Part shown: positions 26,258 to 35,648 of the stretch, in pieces
Layout: the number at the start of each line of letters is the position of its first letter
Position numbering within the stretch: the first letter of the stretch is position 1
DNA from: Pseudomonas sp. MN1F
GTDB lineage: Bacteria; Pseudomonadota; Gammaproteobacteria; Pseudomonadales; Pseudomonadaceae
Assembly: GCF_009391885.1 (NCBI RefSeq)
Contig: NZ_VZII01000052.1
Location: 1 to 64,000 of the forward strand
Reading direction: 5' to 3'
Length of the DNA stretch: 64,000 nt
Made by a program: the position numbers and the translations under genes
The notes under the pieces: generated by a model
What the model saw: only the letters and a program-made list of their open reading frames with translations
Told to the model about the DNA's origin: nothing
Databases searched by the model: none

Positions 26258-27793
26258 ATGCCAATGGAATCCAAGGTGCCCACTCAGAATCCGCGTACGG
26301 TAGAAGCCTGGGTCAAACTGCTAGACGGTATTCGCGTACCGGTCCCGAAGCAGAGTTATGACCGGGTCATGAGCGCCATCAACGACAACCGTCGCTCGTT
26401 GCGCGAGATTGCCGAACTGATGCAGGACAGCCCCGCCCTGGTATTGTCGGTGATGCGCGAGGCCAACCACCCTGCCAATGCCAGCCAGGCCGAACCGGCC
26501 GAAAGCCTGGAAATCGCCCTGAACCGCCTGGGCCTGGCGCGCAGCAGGGAACTGCTGATGCGCTTGCCGGCCGTGCCGGAAGACGACATTCCGCCGGTGC
26601 TGCGCCAGTTCCTGCTGATCAGCCAGCACGCCGCGCAACAAGCCAGCGGCCTGTTCGCCAGCCGCCTGGCGCGCCTGTGGCAGGAGATCCACTGGGGCAG
26701 CCTGCTGTTCCTTGCCCCGCTGTGGCCGCTGGCCCTGGCCCAGCCCAAGCTGCTGGACGCGTGGGAGTTGCGGGTCATTCACAAGGGCGAAACCGCAGCC
26801 GACGTGGAGCAGGAACTGTTCGGCGTGCGCATCTTCGCCCTGTGCCAGGCCATGGCCGAACACTGGCGCCTCCCCAAGTGGGTGACCCAAGGCTATCGCC
26901 TGCTGCTCGAAGAGCGCGACCAACTGGCGCTGGTGCTGAGCATCGCACGTGATGAAGACCCGCTCAGCCAGCAGCATCGCCTGGACGAAGCACCTGGCTT
27001 GCGCCGCTGGTTCAATGAGCCGGCCAATACCGTGCTGCTGGCCAACAACCTGGCCCTGGCGGCGCAAGTAGGCTGGGACAACCCGCACCTGCTGCGCTGG
27101 CAACTGCTGACCGCGCTGTACCTGCAGACCTCGCTTGAAGACGTGCAGCAGCAAGTTCACCAACAAGCAGCGGCCAGCGCCCGCCGCCACGCCCGCCATG
27201 CCCTGTTCCACCCCGCCGAGGCGCTGATCTGGCCCTGGGACCAGCGTCGCCCGCACCCGGACATGCTCACCCCGCCGCCGCCTTCCAGCGACGCCCTCGG
27301 GCGCTGGCGCAAGCTATGCCAGGAATTACTGACCCAACCCAGCCCGTTCACCAATGCCGTGCACCTGGCCACCCATGCGCGCGAAGCGCTGCAAGCCTGC
27401 GGGATGCAGCGCATCATGCTGCTGAGCCTGGACAAAGCCAGTGACTGCCTGCGCGTGCAGCAGATCGCCGGCCTGCCCAAGGAAGCAGGTGGCATTGCCC
27501 TTGAGATCGAGCAGAACAAGCTGCTGCAAAAGCTGATGAGCAAGGCCGGCCAACTGCGCCTGACGCCCGAGAACCACACCCAGTTCTCGGCGCTGCTGCC
27601 AGCCCCGCTGCGTGCACTGTTGCGCAGTGAACACCTGTTGCTGCGCTCGTTGGCCGTCGGCGACCAGGTATTGATGCTGGTCGTCGCCGATCAGGGCGGC
27701 AAGCCACTGGCCGATGTCAGCGTGCAGGCCTTCGGCAAGACTTCGCAATGTATCGAGCGTGCGCTGGCGGTGTTTGCCAAACGCGGCGCCTGA
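26258..27793 (+). CDS. HDOD domain protein
   Basis: About 511 residues. The N-terminal half has the HDOD fold signature: a helical region (MSAINDNRRSLREIAELMQDSPALVLSVM start), a pattern of non-catalytic HD helices (SLEIALNRLGLARSRELLM) and HGQ-type helices with a Gln/His-poor core. The C-terminal 200 residues look like a GAF-type sensory domain (LLSLDKASDCLRVQQIAGL, LRSLAVGDQVLMLVVADQG). Such proteins act in signalling pathways, often of motility or biofilm. It is divergent from motA. Several starts are possible; ATG 26258 is used, but no strong ribosome site marks it. Confidence 0.75.
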   Translation: MPMESKVPTQNPRTVEAWVKLLDGIRVPVPKQSYDRVMSAINDNRRSLREIAELMQDSPALVLSVMREANHPANASQAEPAESLEIALNRLGLARSRELLMRLPAVPEDDIPPVLRQFLLISQHAAQQASGLFASRLARLWQEIHWGSLLFLAPLWPLALAQPKLLDAWELRVIHKGETAADVEQELFGVRIFALCQAMAEHWRLPKWVTQGYRLLLEERDQLALVLSIARDEDPLSQQHRLDEAPGLRRWFNEPANTVLLANNLALAAQVGWDNPHLLRWQLLTALYLQTSLEDVQQQVHQQAAASARRHARHALFHPAEALIWPWDQRRPHPDMLTPPPPSSDALGRWRKLCQELLTQPSPFTNAVHLATHAREALQACGMQRIMLLSLDKASDCLRVQQIAGLPKEAGGIALEIEQNKLLQKLMSKAGQLRLTPENHTQFSALLPAPLRALLRSEHLLLRSLAVGDQVLMLVVADQGGKPLADVSVQAFGKTSQCIERALAVFAKRGA

Positions 27794-27837
27794 GCCTTGC
27801 GCTACAATCGCCCCTCTTTCCACACTGGAGAACGTGG

Positions 27838-28665
27838 ATGACTGACTTTTCCGGCCTGCCTTTGGTGATCGAAGCCGCAGACCTGCTGCCGCGCCTGGAT
27901 TCACGCCAGCTGATCCTGGTCGACCTGAGCAGCGCCAACCGCTATGTCAGCGGGCATATCCCCGGCGCCCGCTTCGTCGAGGGCAAGCGCACCCAGCTTG
28001 GCCAGCCTCCGGCACCCGGCCTGCTGCCGGCCCTGGGCGACCTGGAAAAGCTGTTCAGCGAACTGGGCCACCGTGACGATGCCGTCTACGTGGTGTACGA
28101 CGATGAAGGCGGCGGCTGGGCCGGGCGCTTCATCTGGCTGCTCGATGTCATCGGCCATACGCGCTACCACTATCTCAATGGCGGTATCCAGGCCTGGCCG
28201 GCAGACAAGCTCACCACTGACGTGCCCTTGCCTGGCAAGGACCCCGTGCACCTGCAACTGCACGACGAACCGACTGCCACGCGCGAATACCTGCAAAGCC
28301 GCCTGGGCGCCGACGACCTGGTGGTCTGGGATGCCCGCGGCCCGCAGGAATTCAACGGCGAAAAAGTCCTGGCTGCCAAAGCCGGGCACATTCCCGGCGC
28401 CGTCAACTTCGAGTGGACGGCCGGCATGGACCTCAACGACCATCTGCGCATCCGCAAGGACATCGCTGAAGTCCTGCAACAATTGGGCATCACCCCGGAC
28501 AAGGAAGTGATCACCCACTGCCAGACCCACCGCCGCTCCGGTTTCACCTACCTGGTGGCCAAATCCCTCGGCTACCCACGCATTAAGGCTTATGCCGGTT
28601 CGTGGAGCGAATGGGGCAACCACCCGGACACGCCTGTCGAAGTTCAAGGACAATCAACTCAATGA
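27838..28665 (+). CDS. rhdA: Thiosulfate sulfurtransferase (rhodanese, RhdA type)
   Basis: A 275-residue two-domain rhodanese. The active-site cysteine (about 228) is in HCQTHRRSG, close to the CQTHHRSG loop of the Azotobacter/Pseudomonas RhdA family; the CRYTAGV-type N-terminal domain has no catalytic Cys. It transfers sulfane sulfur from thiosulfate to cyanide or protein thiols. Start ATG 27838 is preceded by GGAG. Its last codon overlaps the psd start (ATGA), so the two genes are coupled. Confidence 0.9.
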   Translation: MTDFSGLPLVIEAADLLPRLDSRQLILVDLSSANRYVSGHIPGARFVEGKRTQLGQPPAPGLLPALGDLEKLFSELGHRDDAVYVVYDDEGGGWAGRFIWLLDVIGHTRYHYLNGGIQAWPADKLTTDVPLPGKDPVHLQLHDEPTATREYLQSRLGADDLVVWDARGPQEFNGEKVLAAKAGHIPGAVNFEWTAGMDLNDHLRIRKDIAEVLQQLGITPDKEVITHCQTHRRSGFTYLVAKSLGYPRIKAYAGSWSEWGNHPDTPVEVQGQSTQ

Positions 28666-29525
28666 AATCCCGTCTGTTCATCCTCAGCCAGTACCTGCTG
28701 CCGCACCACTTGCTGTCGCGCCTGGCTGGCTGTGTCGCCGAGTGCCGTGCGCGCTGGTTCAAGAACGCCTTCACCGCCTGGTTCGCCAAGCGTTACCAGG
28801 TGAACATGAACGAAGCGCTGGTCGAAGACCTCACCGCCTACGAGCACTTCAACGCCTTCTTCACCCGCGCCCTCAAGCCAGGTGCACGCCCGCTGGACGA
28901 AACCCCGGGCGCAATCCTCTGCCCGGCCGATGGTGCCGTCAGCCAGCTGGGCCCGATCGAACACGGTCGTATCTTCCAGGCCAAGGGCCACAGCTTCAGC
29001 GCGCTTGAGTTGCTCGGTGGTGATCCGGCACTGGCCGCGCCATTCATGGGCGGCGAGTTCGCCACCATCTACCTGTCGCCGAAGGACTACCACCGCGTGC
29101 ACATGCCGCTGGCCGGTACCCTGCGTGAGATGGTCTACGTGCCGGGCCGTCTGTTCTCGGTCAACCAGACCACTGCCGAGAACGTTCCGGAGCTGTTTGC
29201 CCGCAACGAGCGTGTGGTGTGCCTGTTCGATACCGAGCGCGGGCCGATGGCCGTGGTGCTGGTCGGTGCAATGATCGTCGCCTCGATCGAGACTGTCTGG
29301 GCCGGCCTGGTCACGCCACCGAAACGTGAACTGAAGACTTTCCGTTACGACGAAAGCAGCCGTGCACCGATTCACCTGGAGAAAGGTGCCGAGCTGGGCC
29401 GCTTCAAGCTGGGCTCGACCGCCATCGTGCTGTTTGGGCCAGAGCAAGTGAAATGGGCCCAGACCCTCGGCGCAGCTTCGGCTGTGCGCATGGGCGAACT
29501 GCTGGCGACCCCTGTCCAGGCTTGA
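28662..29525 (+). CDS. psd: Phosphatidylserine decarboxylase
   Basis: A 287-residue inner-membrane enzyme making phosphatidylethanolamine from phosphatidylserine. The self-cleavage site LGST (about residue 250, in GRFKLGSTAIVLFG) yields the pyruvoyl group. Upstream, FMGGEFATIYLSPKDYHRVH and MPLAGTLREMVYVPG are the family's core motifs. Rhodanese and psd overlap by four bases. A strong terminator follows. Confidence 0.95.
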   Translation: MKSRLFILSQYLLPHHLLSRLAGCVAECRARWFKNAFTAWFAKRYQVNMNEALVEDLTAYEHFNAFFTRALKPGARPLDETPGAILCPADGAVSQLGPIEHGRIFQAKGHSFSALELLGGDPALAAPFMGGEFATIYLSPKDYHRVHMPLAGTLREMVYVPGRLFSVNQTTAENVPELFARNERVVCLFDTERGPMAVVLVGAMIVASIETVWAGLVTPPKRELKTFRYDESSRAPIHLEKGAELGRFKLGSTAIVLFGPEQVKWAQTLGAASAVRMGELLATPVQA

Positions 29526-29535
29526 GCCTAGCCAC

Positions 29536-29574
29536 AAAAAAAGGCCCTGCATGTGCATGCAGGGCCTTTTTTTT
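29536..29574. terminator. Bidirectional terminator between psd and serB
   Basis: A near-perfect palindrome, A7-GGCCCTGCATG then its reverse complement with eight Ts, located between the convergent psd and serB genes. The A-run on one side and T-run on the other make it active in both directions. Confidence 0.92.
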
Positions 29575-29583
29575 AACCGCGGA

Positions 29584-30798
29584 TCAGCCGCGGGCGTCGC
29601 GGTCGCGCAGGCCCAGCAGGTACAGCACGCCATCCAGCCCCAGGGTGGAAATCGCCTGCTTGGCCGACTGGCGCACCAGCGGCTTGGCGCGGAAGGCCAC
29701 GCCCAGGCCGGCCAGCGACAGCATCGGCAGGTCGTTGGCGCCATCGCCCACGGCGATGGTCTGCTCCAGTTGCAGGCCTTCTTCACTGGCCAGATGTTGC
29801 AGCAAATCAGCCTTGCGCTGGGCATCGACGATCGGCTCTACGGCCACGCCGGTCACCTTGCCATCGACCACTTCCAGTTCGTTGGCAAACACGTAATCGA
29901 TGCCCAGCCGCGCCTGCACCTGCTTGGCGAAATACGAGAAACCACCGGACAGGATCGCCGTCTTGTAGCCCAGACGCTTGAGCTCGGCGAACAGGTTCTC
30001 GGCACCTTCGGTCAGGCGCAGGGAAGCACCGATTTCGTCGAGTACGCCGACATCCAGGCCCTTGAGCAGTGCCATGCGTTCCTTGAAGCTGGCGCGGAAG
30101 TCCAGCTCGCCGCGCATGGCCCGCTCGGTGATCGCGGCAACCTGCTCGCCCACACCCGCTGCCTTGGCCAGTTCGTCGATGACTTCCGCCTCGATCAGGG
30201 TCGAGTCCATGTCGAATACCGCCAGGCGGCGGTTGCGGCGGAACAGGTCGTCCTTCTGGAACGCAATGTCGATGCTCAGCTCTTCAGACAACGCGAAGAA
30301 GTCAGCACGCAGCGCCTGGGCGTCGCTCGGTACGCCACGCACGGAAATTTCCAACGCCGCCTTGCCCTTTTCGCTCGATGCGCCCAGGGCAACCCGCGCC
30401 GACAGGCGTTCGATACGTTCGATGGTCAGGCCATACTGGCTGATGACTGCGCTGACGCGTTGCAGTTGCTCGGGGGTGATCTTGCGGCTGAGCAGGGTCG
30501 CGATATGTCGCGCTTCGCCCTGGGCATCGGCCCAATGCTGGTAGTCGGCCTCGGAGATCGGCGTGTAACGCGCTTGCAGGTTCAGCTCGTGGGCCTTGGA
30601 CTGCACGCTCTGCAGCAGGCTGGTAGCCACTTCGTTATCCGGGATATCAACCAGGATGCCGAACGACAGGGTGCCGTGCATGACCGCCAGGCCGATGTCG
30701 AGGATGTTCACACCGCCCTGGAGCAGGACGCCGGTAATGGCGGCGGTAAGACCCGGGCGGTCCTCACCGGTGATGTTGATCAGAACGATTTCGCGCAC
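29584..30798 (-). CDS. serB: Phosphoserine phosphatase
   Basis: SerB completes serine synthesis by removing phosphate from O-phosphoserine. An N-terminal ACT-like pair of domains (REIVLINITGEDRPGLTAAI) precedes the HAD phosphatase: nucleophile DMDST (about 194), SGGFSYF and GDGANDLPML. The GTG at 30798, with GGAG seven bases upstream, gives 404 residues and is used here; an ATG at 30831 would give 415 residues but has a weaker ribosome site. Divergent from the SMP_2 gene with 135 bases between. Confidence 0.93.
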   Translation of the reverse strand: MREIVLINITGEDRPGLTAAITGVLLQGGVNILDIGLAVMHGTLSFGILVDIPDNEVATSLLQSVQSKAHELNLQARYTPISEADYQHWADAQGEARHIATLLSRKITPEQLQRVSAVISQYGLTIERIERLSARVALGASSEKGKAALEISVRGVPSDAQALRADFFALSEELSIDIAFQKDDLFRRNRRLAVFDMDSTLIEAEVIDELAKAAGVGEQVAAITERAMRGELDFRASFKERMALLKGLDVGVLDEIGASLRLTEGAENLFAELKRLGYKTAILSGGFSYFAKQVQARLGIDYVFANELEVVDGKVTGVAVEPIVDAQRKADLLQHLASEEGLQLEQTIAVGDGANDLPMLSLAGLGVAFRAKPLVRQSAKQAISTLGLDGVLYLLGLRDRDARG

Positions 30799-30933
30799 AA
30801 CCTGGCTCCGACTTCGATGAAAAATGCGCATTCTACCGATTTTCCATGACCATCGGGCGCCAACTCTACTTTGCCGACAAAACACTGCTCGCTATACTGC
30901 CCAACACTTTTATGCCATTAAGAGCCGAGCTCT

Positions 30934-32397
30934 GTGAACCGGCCCACGCCCGTCAAAACCGACAACTTCTTCATCATGATCTTCCGAGCCCTGCGCCAAC
31001 GTCGCGTGCCCCTGGCATTGCGCATCGCCACCACCAACATTTTCCTGGTGGCGCTGGCGTTGGTGATCTATGCCTGCGTGATGGGCCTGCAGTTCAAGCA
31101 GGCCATGCACGAGCAGGCCGACGCCCTCGGCCAGAGCCTGACCACCCAGACCGCCACCTCGGCCACCGAGCTGCTGGTGTCCAACGACATCCTCAGCCTC
31201 AACGTGCTGCTGGGCAACCTGGTGAAAAACCCGCTGGTGGCCCATGCGGCCATCTACAGCGTGGATAACCGCATCCTCGCCGAGGCAGGCCAGCGCCCGC
31301 GCAACAGCCTGCTGGGCGAGGCCGAAGGCCTGTACCAGACCAAGATCACGTTCCAGGACGTGACCGCCGGTCAGCTGCGCATCAGCCTGGACATGAGTCA
31401 GTTCCAGCAGCCGATGCTGATCAGCCTGCAGAGCATGGGCATCCTCGCCGCCATCCTGCTGGCCCTGGCGCTGAGCCTGAGCCTGCGCCAAGGCCGCCAC
31501 ATCACCCTGCCGCTGCTGCAGCTGCGGGTGTGGCTGCGTGACCCGCACCCTTACACCCCGGCCATCGACCGTCAGGACGAGATCGGCGACATCGCCCGCC
31601 AGCTGCACGCCCGCTTGGCACCGCCACCTCCGCCCGAGCCGGAACCGGAGGAAGAAGAGGACGAACACGAGTTCGACGACCTGCACGACGAGGCCCCGGC
31701 CAAGCCCGCACAGCGCGCCAAGGCCGTGGTCCAGGCGGACGAGGACGACGACGCTGCCTTCGCTGGGTTGCTGGACGACGAGGAACAACCCGCGGCCAAA
31801 CCTGCCGTGGTCGAATCCGACGAGCCGCAGAACACCGCGGTACTGGCCGTGCAACTGGGCTCCCAGGAACAACTGCGTCGCCTGCCGCGCACGCGCCTGA
31901 CCGAGCTGCTGGAGCGCTATCGTGGTTGCCTGGAACAGGCTGCTTCGCTGTATGAAGGCGATATCCACACGCTCAACGATGGCAGCACCCTGGTGCTGTT
32001 CCACAGCCGCGACTGCGGTGAGGACTACCTGACCAACGCCATTTGCTGCGGTGAGCTGCTGCGCGCGCTGGGCCATGCCCTGCAGATCGAAGTGGCCGAC
32101 AGCGGCATCACCCTGCAACTGCAACTGGGCCTGGCCCTGGGCGATGACCTGCAAGGGCTGGAGCAGGTCGACCTGCTGATGGCCGAAAAGGCCCAGGACG
32201 CGCTGGCACTGTCGCAGCACAGCCGCAACCTGCTGCTGGTGGAGCGTCAGATCAGTGATGACGAACTGATCCGCAAGCGCGCCCGCATCCGTCCGATCGC
32301 CAGCCCTGAAGGGGCTTGCTGTGTGGAGCGGTTGATGGAGCCTTACCCGTCGATGCTGGAGCGCCAGCTGGCGCGGATGCACGAGCGCCGGGCCTGA
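30934..32397 (+). CDS. SMP_2 (AhpA/YtjB-like) family membrane protein with cyclase-like C-terminus
   Basis: A 487-residue protein. Membrane helices at about 32-52 and 165-185 bracket a periplasmic domain resembling E. coli YtjB (Smp), whose gene is likewise divergent from serB. After the second helix come an EIGDIARQLHARL HAMP-like segment, then an unusually proline- and acid-rich linker (PPPPPEPEPEEEEDEHEFD and following), then a domain of about 160 residues resembling a degenerate nucleotide-cyclase fold (TLNDGSTLVLFHSRDCGEDY). The expected metal-binding Asp pairs are not clear, so catalysis is doubtful. Start GTG 30934. Function unknown. Confidence 0.75.
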   Translation: MNRPTPVKTDNFFIMIFRALRQRRVPLALRIATTNIFLVALALVIYACVMGLQFKQAMHEQADALGQSLTTQTATSATELLVSNDILSLNVLLGNLVKNPLVAHAAIYSVDNRILAEAGQRPRNSLLGEAEGLYQTKITFQDVTAGQLRISLDMSQFQQPMLISLQSMGILAAILLALALSLSLRQGRHITLPLLQLRVWLRDPHPYTPAIDRQDEIGDIARQLHARLAPPPPPEPEPEEEEDEHEFDDLHDEAPAKPAQRAKAVVQADEDDDAAFAGLLDDEEQPAAKPAVVESDEPQNTAVLAVQLGSQEQLRRLPRTRLTELLERYRGCLEQAASLYEGDIHTLNDGSTLVLFHSRDCGEDYLTNAICCGELLRALGHALQIEVADSGITLQLQLGLALGDDLQGLEQVDLLMAEKAQDALALSQHSRNLLLVERQISDDELIRKRARIRPIASPEGACCVERLMEPYPSMLERQLARMHERRA

Positions 32398-32441
32398 TTT
32401 CACATCCTTGGGGCTGCTTTGCCGCCCCAGCCATTTCAGAG

Positions 32442-32483
32442 ACCCACAAAAAAGCCCGCGAATGTGCGGGCTTTTTTGTGGGT
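32442..32483. terminator. Bidirectional terminator between SMP_2 gene and the lipoprotein gene
   Basis: ACCCACAAAAAAGCCCGC and its exact reverse complement GCGGGCTTTTTTGTGGGT, 18 bp with a six-base loop. It separates two convergent genes and should work both ways. Confidence 0.9.
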
Positions 32484-32493
32484 GGCGGCTCGA

Positions 32494-33204
32494 TCAGAAG
32501 CGATAGACTTCCATATCGGTACGAATCGGCGAAGCCATCGGGATCTTCGACTTCTCCGGCTCTTTCTTCACCTGTACCGGTGCTGCCTGCCTCTTCGGCG
32601 CCTCTTCGGCAACCGCAGGCTGATTGGCCAGCGGCTTGACCGCCGAGCTCAACTGTTCGGCCAGCTTCTGCAGCAACTGCCCCTGGGCCTGAACCTGCGA
32701 CGACTCGCTGCCCTCGTGGGGCTGCTCGAGATGAACGATGCGGTTGTCACGCACATGGCCACGACGGTCGAGCAGGCGCCATTGCGCATCGAGAATCGCT
32801 GGCTGGTTCTTGCCCGAATCCAGGCGAGTGATCGACAGCAGCACCTGCACGTCCGGGGTGAAGCCAGTGCTGGCCGGGGCCAGCACCACGCGCTGGCTGT
32901 CCAGGCGCCAGGCCAGCTGACGCACCAGCAATTGATCGATGTCCGCCGACAGGCTACCCGCCCAACGACCGTCGGTCGCCGAACTCAGGCTGCCATCGGC
33001 CTGACGCTGCAAGAAGGTTTCGCGCTGCAGGTAATCGGCTACCGACACCGGGCCGAGTACCACGGCCATGCCCGCACTCTGTGAAGGCTGGCCAGGATCA
33101 CCGCTGTCGAGTTGGTACAGGGCAACCGGCTGATGCATGCTGCACCCGCTCAGTCCCAGCAAACCCGTCATCAACAGCGCAAATGGAAGGCGCAGGAGTT
33201 TCAT
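32494..33204 (-). CDS. PqiC/YmbA-like lipoprotein
   Basis: A 236-residue lipoprotein of the ABC-transport auxiliary (DUF330/PqiC) family. Signal peptide ends in LLGLSGC, lipid-carrying Cys at residue 21. The mature domain has VALYQLDSGDPGQ, VVLGPVSVADYL and DQLLVRQLAWRL, matching the family strand pattern. Members usually work with PqiAB or MlaD-type lipid transporters; no such genes are adjacent here, so it is an orphan. The C-terminus is a low-complexity Ala/Lys/Glu tail. It lies downstream of parC and may share its transcript (175 bases apart). Confidence 0.8.
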   Translation of the reverse strand: MKLLRLPFALLMTGLLGLSGCSMHQPVALYQLDSGDPGQPSQSAGMAVVLGPVSVADYLQRETFLQRQADGSLSSATDGRWAGSLSADIDQLLVRQLAWRLDSQRVVLAPASTGFTPDVQVLLSITRLDSGKNQPAILDAQWRLLDRRGHVRDNRIVHLEQPHEGSESSQVQAQGQLLQKLAEQLSSAVKPLANQPAVAEEAPKRQAAPVQVKKEPEKSKIPMASPIRTDMEVYRF

Positions 33205-33379
33205 TCAACCCATCCAGGCGGTCGCCACCAGGCAAACCGCAGTGATACTGATAGAGATTCAATCGGGCACACGGCCACGCCGGCACCACAGGGGCACTAT
33301 CATCCGCGAAATAGCGGCCCGACTCCAGCATTTCTGCCTGGAACGGCGCTGAAATTGCCGTTCCAGACATTTCGTCGGA

Positions 33380-35638
33380 TTATGCCGGCCCTTCCACCTG
33401 CAGGCTGTCGACCCGCTGGAAGCCGCGGGGCAGCTTGCTGCCACGGCGGCCACGTTCGCCCTTGTAGTGCTCCAGGTCGTCTGGCTTAAGAGAGAGGGTA
33501 CGCTTGCCGGCCTGCAATACAAGGGTTGCACCCTCGGCAATCACCGCCAGATCGGTGACGAATTCTTCACGACTGGCGACCCGATCACCGGGCACACCGA
33601 TGATCTTGTTGCCCTTGCCTTTGCCCAGTTGTGGCAGGTCGGAAACCTTGAACACCAGCAGGCGACCTTCTGTGGTCACCGCTGCCAGCCAGTCCTGTTC
33701 ACGATTGGCCACCGGGCGCGGCGTCATGACTTTGGCACCGTTAGGCAGGCTGAGCAGCCCTTTGCCAGCCTTGTTCTTCGCCTGCAGGTCTTCACCCTTG
33801 ACCACGAAGCCGTAGCCGGCGTCCGAGGCCACCACGTACAGCGCTTCATCGTCTGGCAGCAGCACGCACTCGAACGTTGCCCCTGGCGGCGGCGTCAGGC
33901 GGCCAGTCAGCGGTTCGCCCTGGCCCCGCGCCGATGGCAGGGTATGCGCGGCCACCGAATAACTGCGCCCGGTGGAGTCGATCAATACGGCGAACTGGTT
34001 GGAACGCCCGGCAGCGGCGGCCTTGAAGCCGTCGCCGGCCTTGTAGGACAGGCCGGTGGCGTCGATGTCGTGGCCCTTGGCGCAACGCACCCAGCCCTTT
34101 TCCGACAACACCACGGTGACCGGCTCAGTCGGCATCAGCTCGTTTTCTGACAGGGCCTTGGCTTCGGCGCGCTCGACGATTGGCGAGCGGCGGTCGTCGC
34201 CATAGGTTTCGGCGTCCTTGATCAGTTCGCTGCGCACCAGCTTGCGCAGCTTGGCGTCGCTGCCCAGCAGGGCCTGCAGCTTGGCCTGTTCCTTGAGCAG
34301 TTCGTCCTGCTCGCCGCGAATCTTCATCTCTTCCAGGCGCGCCAGCTGACGCAGGCGGGTCTCGAGGATGTAGTCGGCCTGGATCTCGGTCAGCTGGAAG
34401 CGCTCGATCAGGGCCTGCTTGGGGTGCTCTTCGGTGCGGATGATGTGGATCACTTCATCCAGGTTGAGGAACGCGGTGAGCAAGCCTTCCAACAGGTGCA
34501 GGCGCTTCTCGACCTTGTCCAGGCGGTGCTGCAGGCGGCGGCGGACGGTATGGGTGCGGAACTCCAGCCACTCCAGCAGCAATGCACGCAGGTTCTTCAG
34601 CTGCGGGCGACCGTCGAGGCCGATGATGTTGACGTTGACCCGGTAGCTGCTTTCCAGGTCGGTGGTGGCGAACAGGTGCTGCATCAGCTCATCGGCATCG
34701 ACGCGGTTGGAACGCGGGATGATGACGATGCGGCACGGGTTCTCGTGGTCCGACTCGTCACGCAGGTCGGCGACCATCGGCAGCTTCTTGGCCTGCATCC
34801 GCGCGGCCATCTGCTCCAGCACCTTGGCCCCGGAGACCTGATGCGGCAGCGCGGTGACGACAACGTCGCCGTCCTCGACGCGGTACACGGCGCGCATGCG
34901 GATCGAGCCACGGCCGCTTTCGTAGATCTTCTGGATTTCCGCACGCGGCGTGATGATTTCGGCCTCGGTCGGGTAGTCCGGGCCCTGGATGTGCTCGCAC
35001 AACTGCTCGATGGTGGCCTTGGGCTCGTCGAGCAGGCGCACGCAGGCGCTGGCCACTTCACGCAGGTTGTGTGGCGGCACGTCGGTGGCCATGCCCACGG
35101 CGATACCGGTGGTGCCGTTGAGCAGGATGTTCGGCAGGCGCGCCGGCAGGACCGCAGGTTCCTCCAGAGTGCCGTCGAAGTTCGGCACCCAGTCGACGGT
35201 GCCCTGGCCCACTTCACTGAGCAGCACTTCCGAGTAGCGCGACAGGCGTGCCTCGGTGTAACGCATGGCGGCGAACGACTTCGGATCGTCCGGGGCACCC
35301 CAGTTGCCCTGGCCGTCGACCAGGGTATAGCGGTAGCTGAACGGCTGCGCCATCAGCACCATGGCTTCGTAGCAGGCCGAATCGCCGTGGGGGTGGAACT
35401 TGCCGAGCACGTCGCCGACGGTACGGGCAGACTTCTTGTGCTTGGCGTCGGCATTGAGCCCCAACTCGCTCATGGCATAGACGATGCGTCGCTGCACCGG
35501 CTTCAGGCCGTCGCCGATGTGTGGCAAGGCCCGGTCCATGATCACGTACATGGAATAGTTGAGGTAGGCCTGTTCGGTGAAGTCAGCCAGCGAGCGGCGT
35601 TCGACGCCGTCCAGGCTGAGTTCCAGTGAGTCGCTCAT
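33380..35638 (-). CDS. parC: DNA topoisomerase IV subunit A
   Basis: A 752-residue breakage-reunion subunit that decatenates daughter chromosomes. The active-site tyrosine is Y127 in AAMRYTEARL, with the R126 pair. The quinolone-resistance region reads HPHGDSACYE: the wild-type Ser87 and Glu91 are present. The C-terminal beta-pinwheel domain is shorter and more degenerate than in GyrA, as usual. It is 10 bases downstream of the retropepsin gene. Confidence 0.96.
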   Translation of the reverse strand: MSDSLELSLDGVERRSLADFTEQAYLNYSMYVIMDRALPHIGDGLKPVQRRIVYAMSELGLNADAKHKKSARTVGDVLGKFHPHGDSACYEAMVLMAQPFSYRYTLVDGQGNWGAPDDPKSFAAMRYTEARLSRYSEVLLSEVGQGTVDWVPNFDGTLEEPAVLPARLPNILLNGTTGIAVGMATDVPPHNLREVASACVRLLDEPKATIEQLCEHIQGPDYPTEAEIITPRAEIQKIYESGRGSIRMRAVYRVEDGDVVVTALPHQVSGAKVLEQMAARMQAKKLPMVADLRDESDHENPCRIVIIPRSNRVDADELMQHLFATTDLESSYRVNVNIIGLDGRPQLKNLRALLLEWLEFRTHTVRRRLQHRLDKVEKRLHLLEGLLTAFLNLDEVIHIIRTEEHPKQALIERFQLTEIQADYILETRLRQLARLEEMKIRGEQDELLKEQAKLQALLGSDAKLRKLVRSELIKDAETYGDDRRSPIVERAEAKALSENELMPTEPVTVVLSEKGWVRCAKGHDIDATGLSYKAGDGFKAAAAGRSNQFAVLIDSTGRSYSVAAHTLPSARGQGEPLTGRLTPPPGATFECVLLPDDEALYVVASDAGYGFVVKGEDLQAKNKAGKGLLSLPNGAKVMTPRPVANREQDWLAAVTTEGRLLVFKVSDLPQLGKGKGNKIIGVPGDRVASREEFVTDLAVIAEGATLVLQAGKRTLSLKPDDLEHYKGERGRRGSKLPRGFQRVDSLQVEGPA

Positions 35639-35648
35639 GCGGGCCTCG

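Noticed and set aside
35340..35410. Possible fluoroquinolone-resistance change in ParC
   Set aside because: The region encodes wild-type Ser87 and Glu91.
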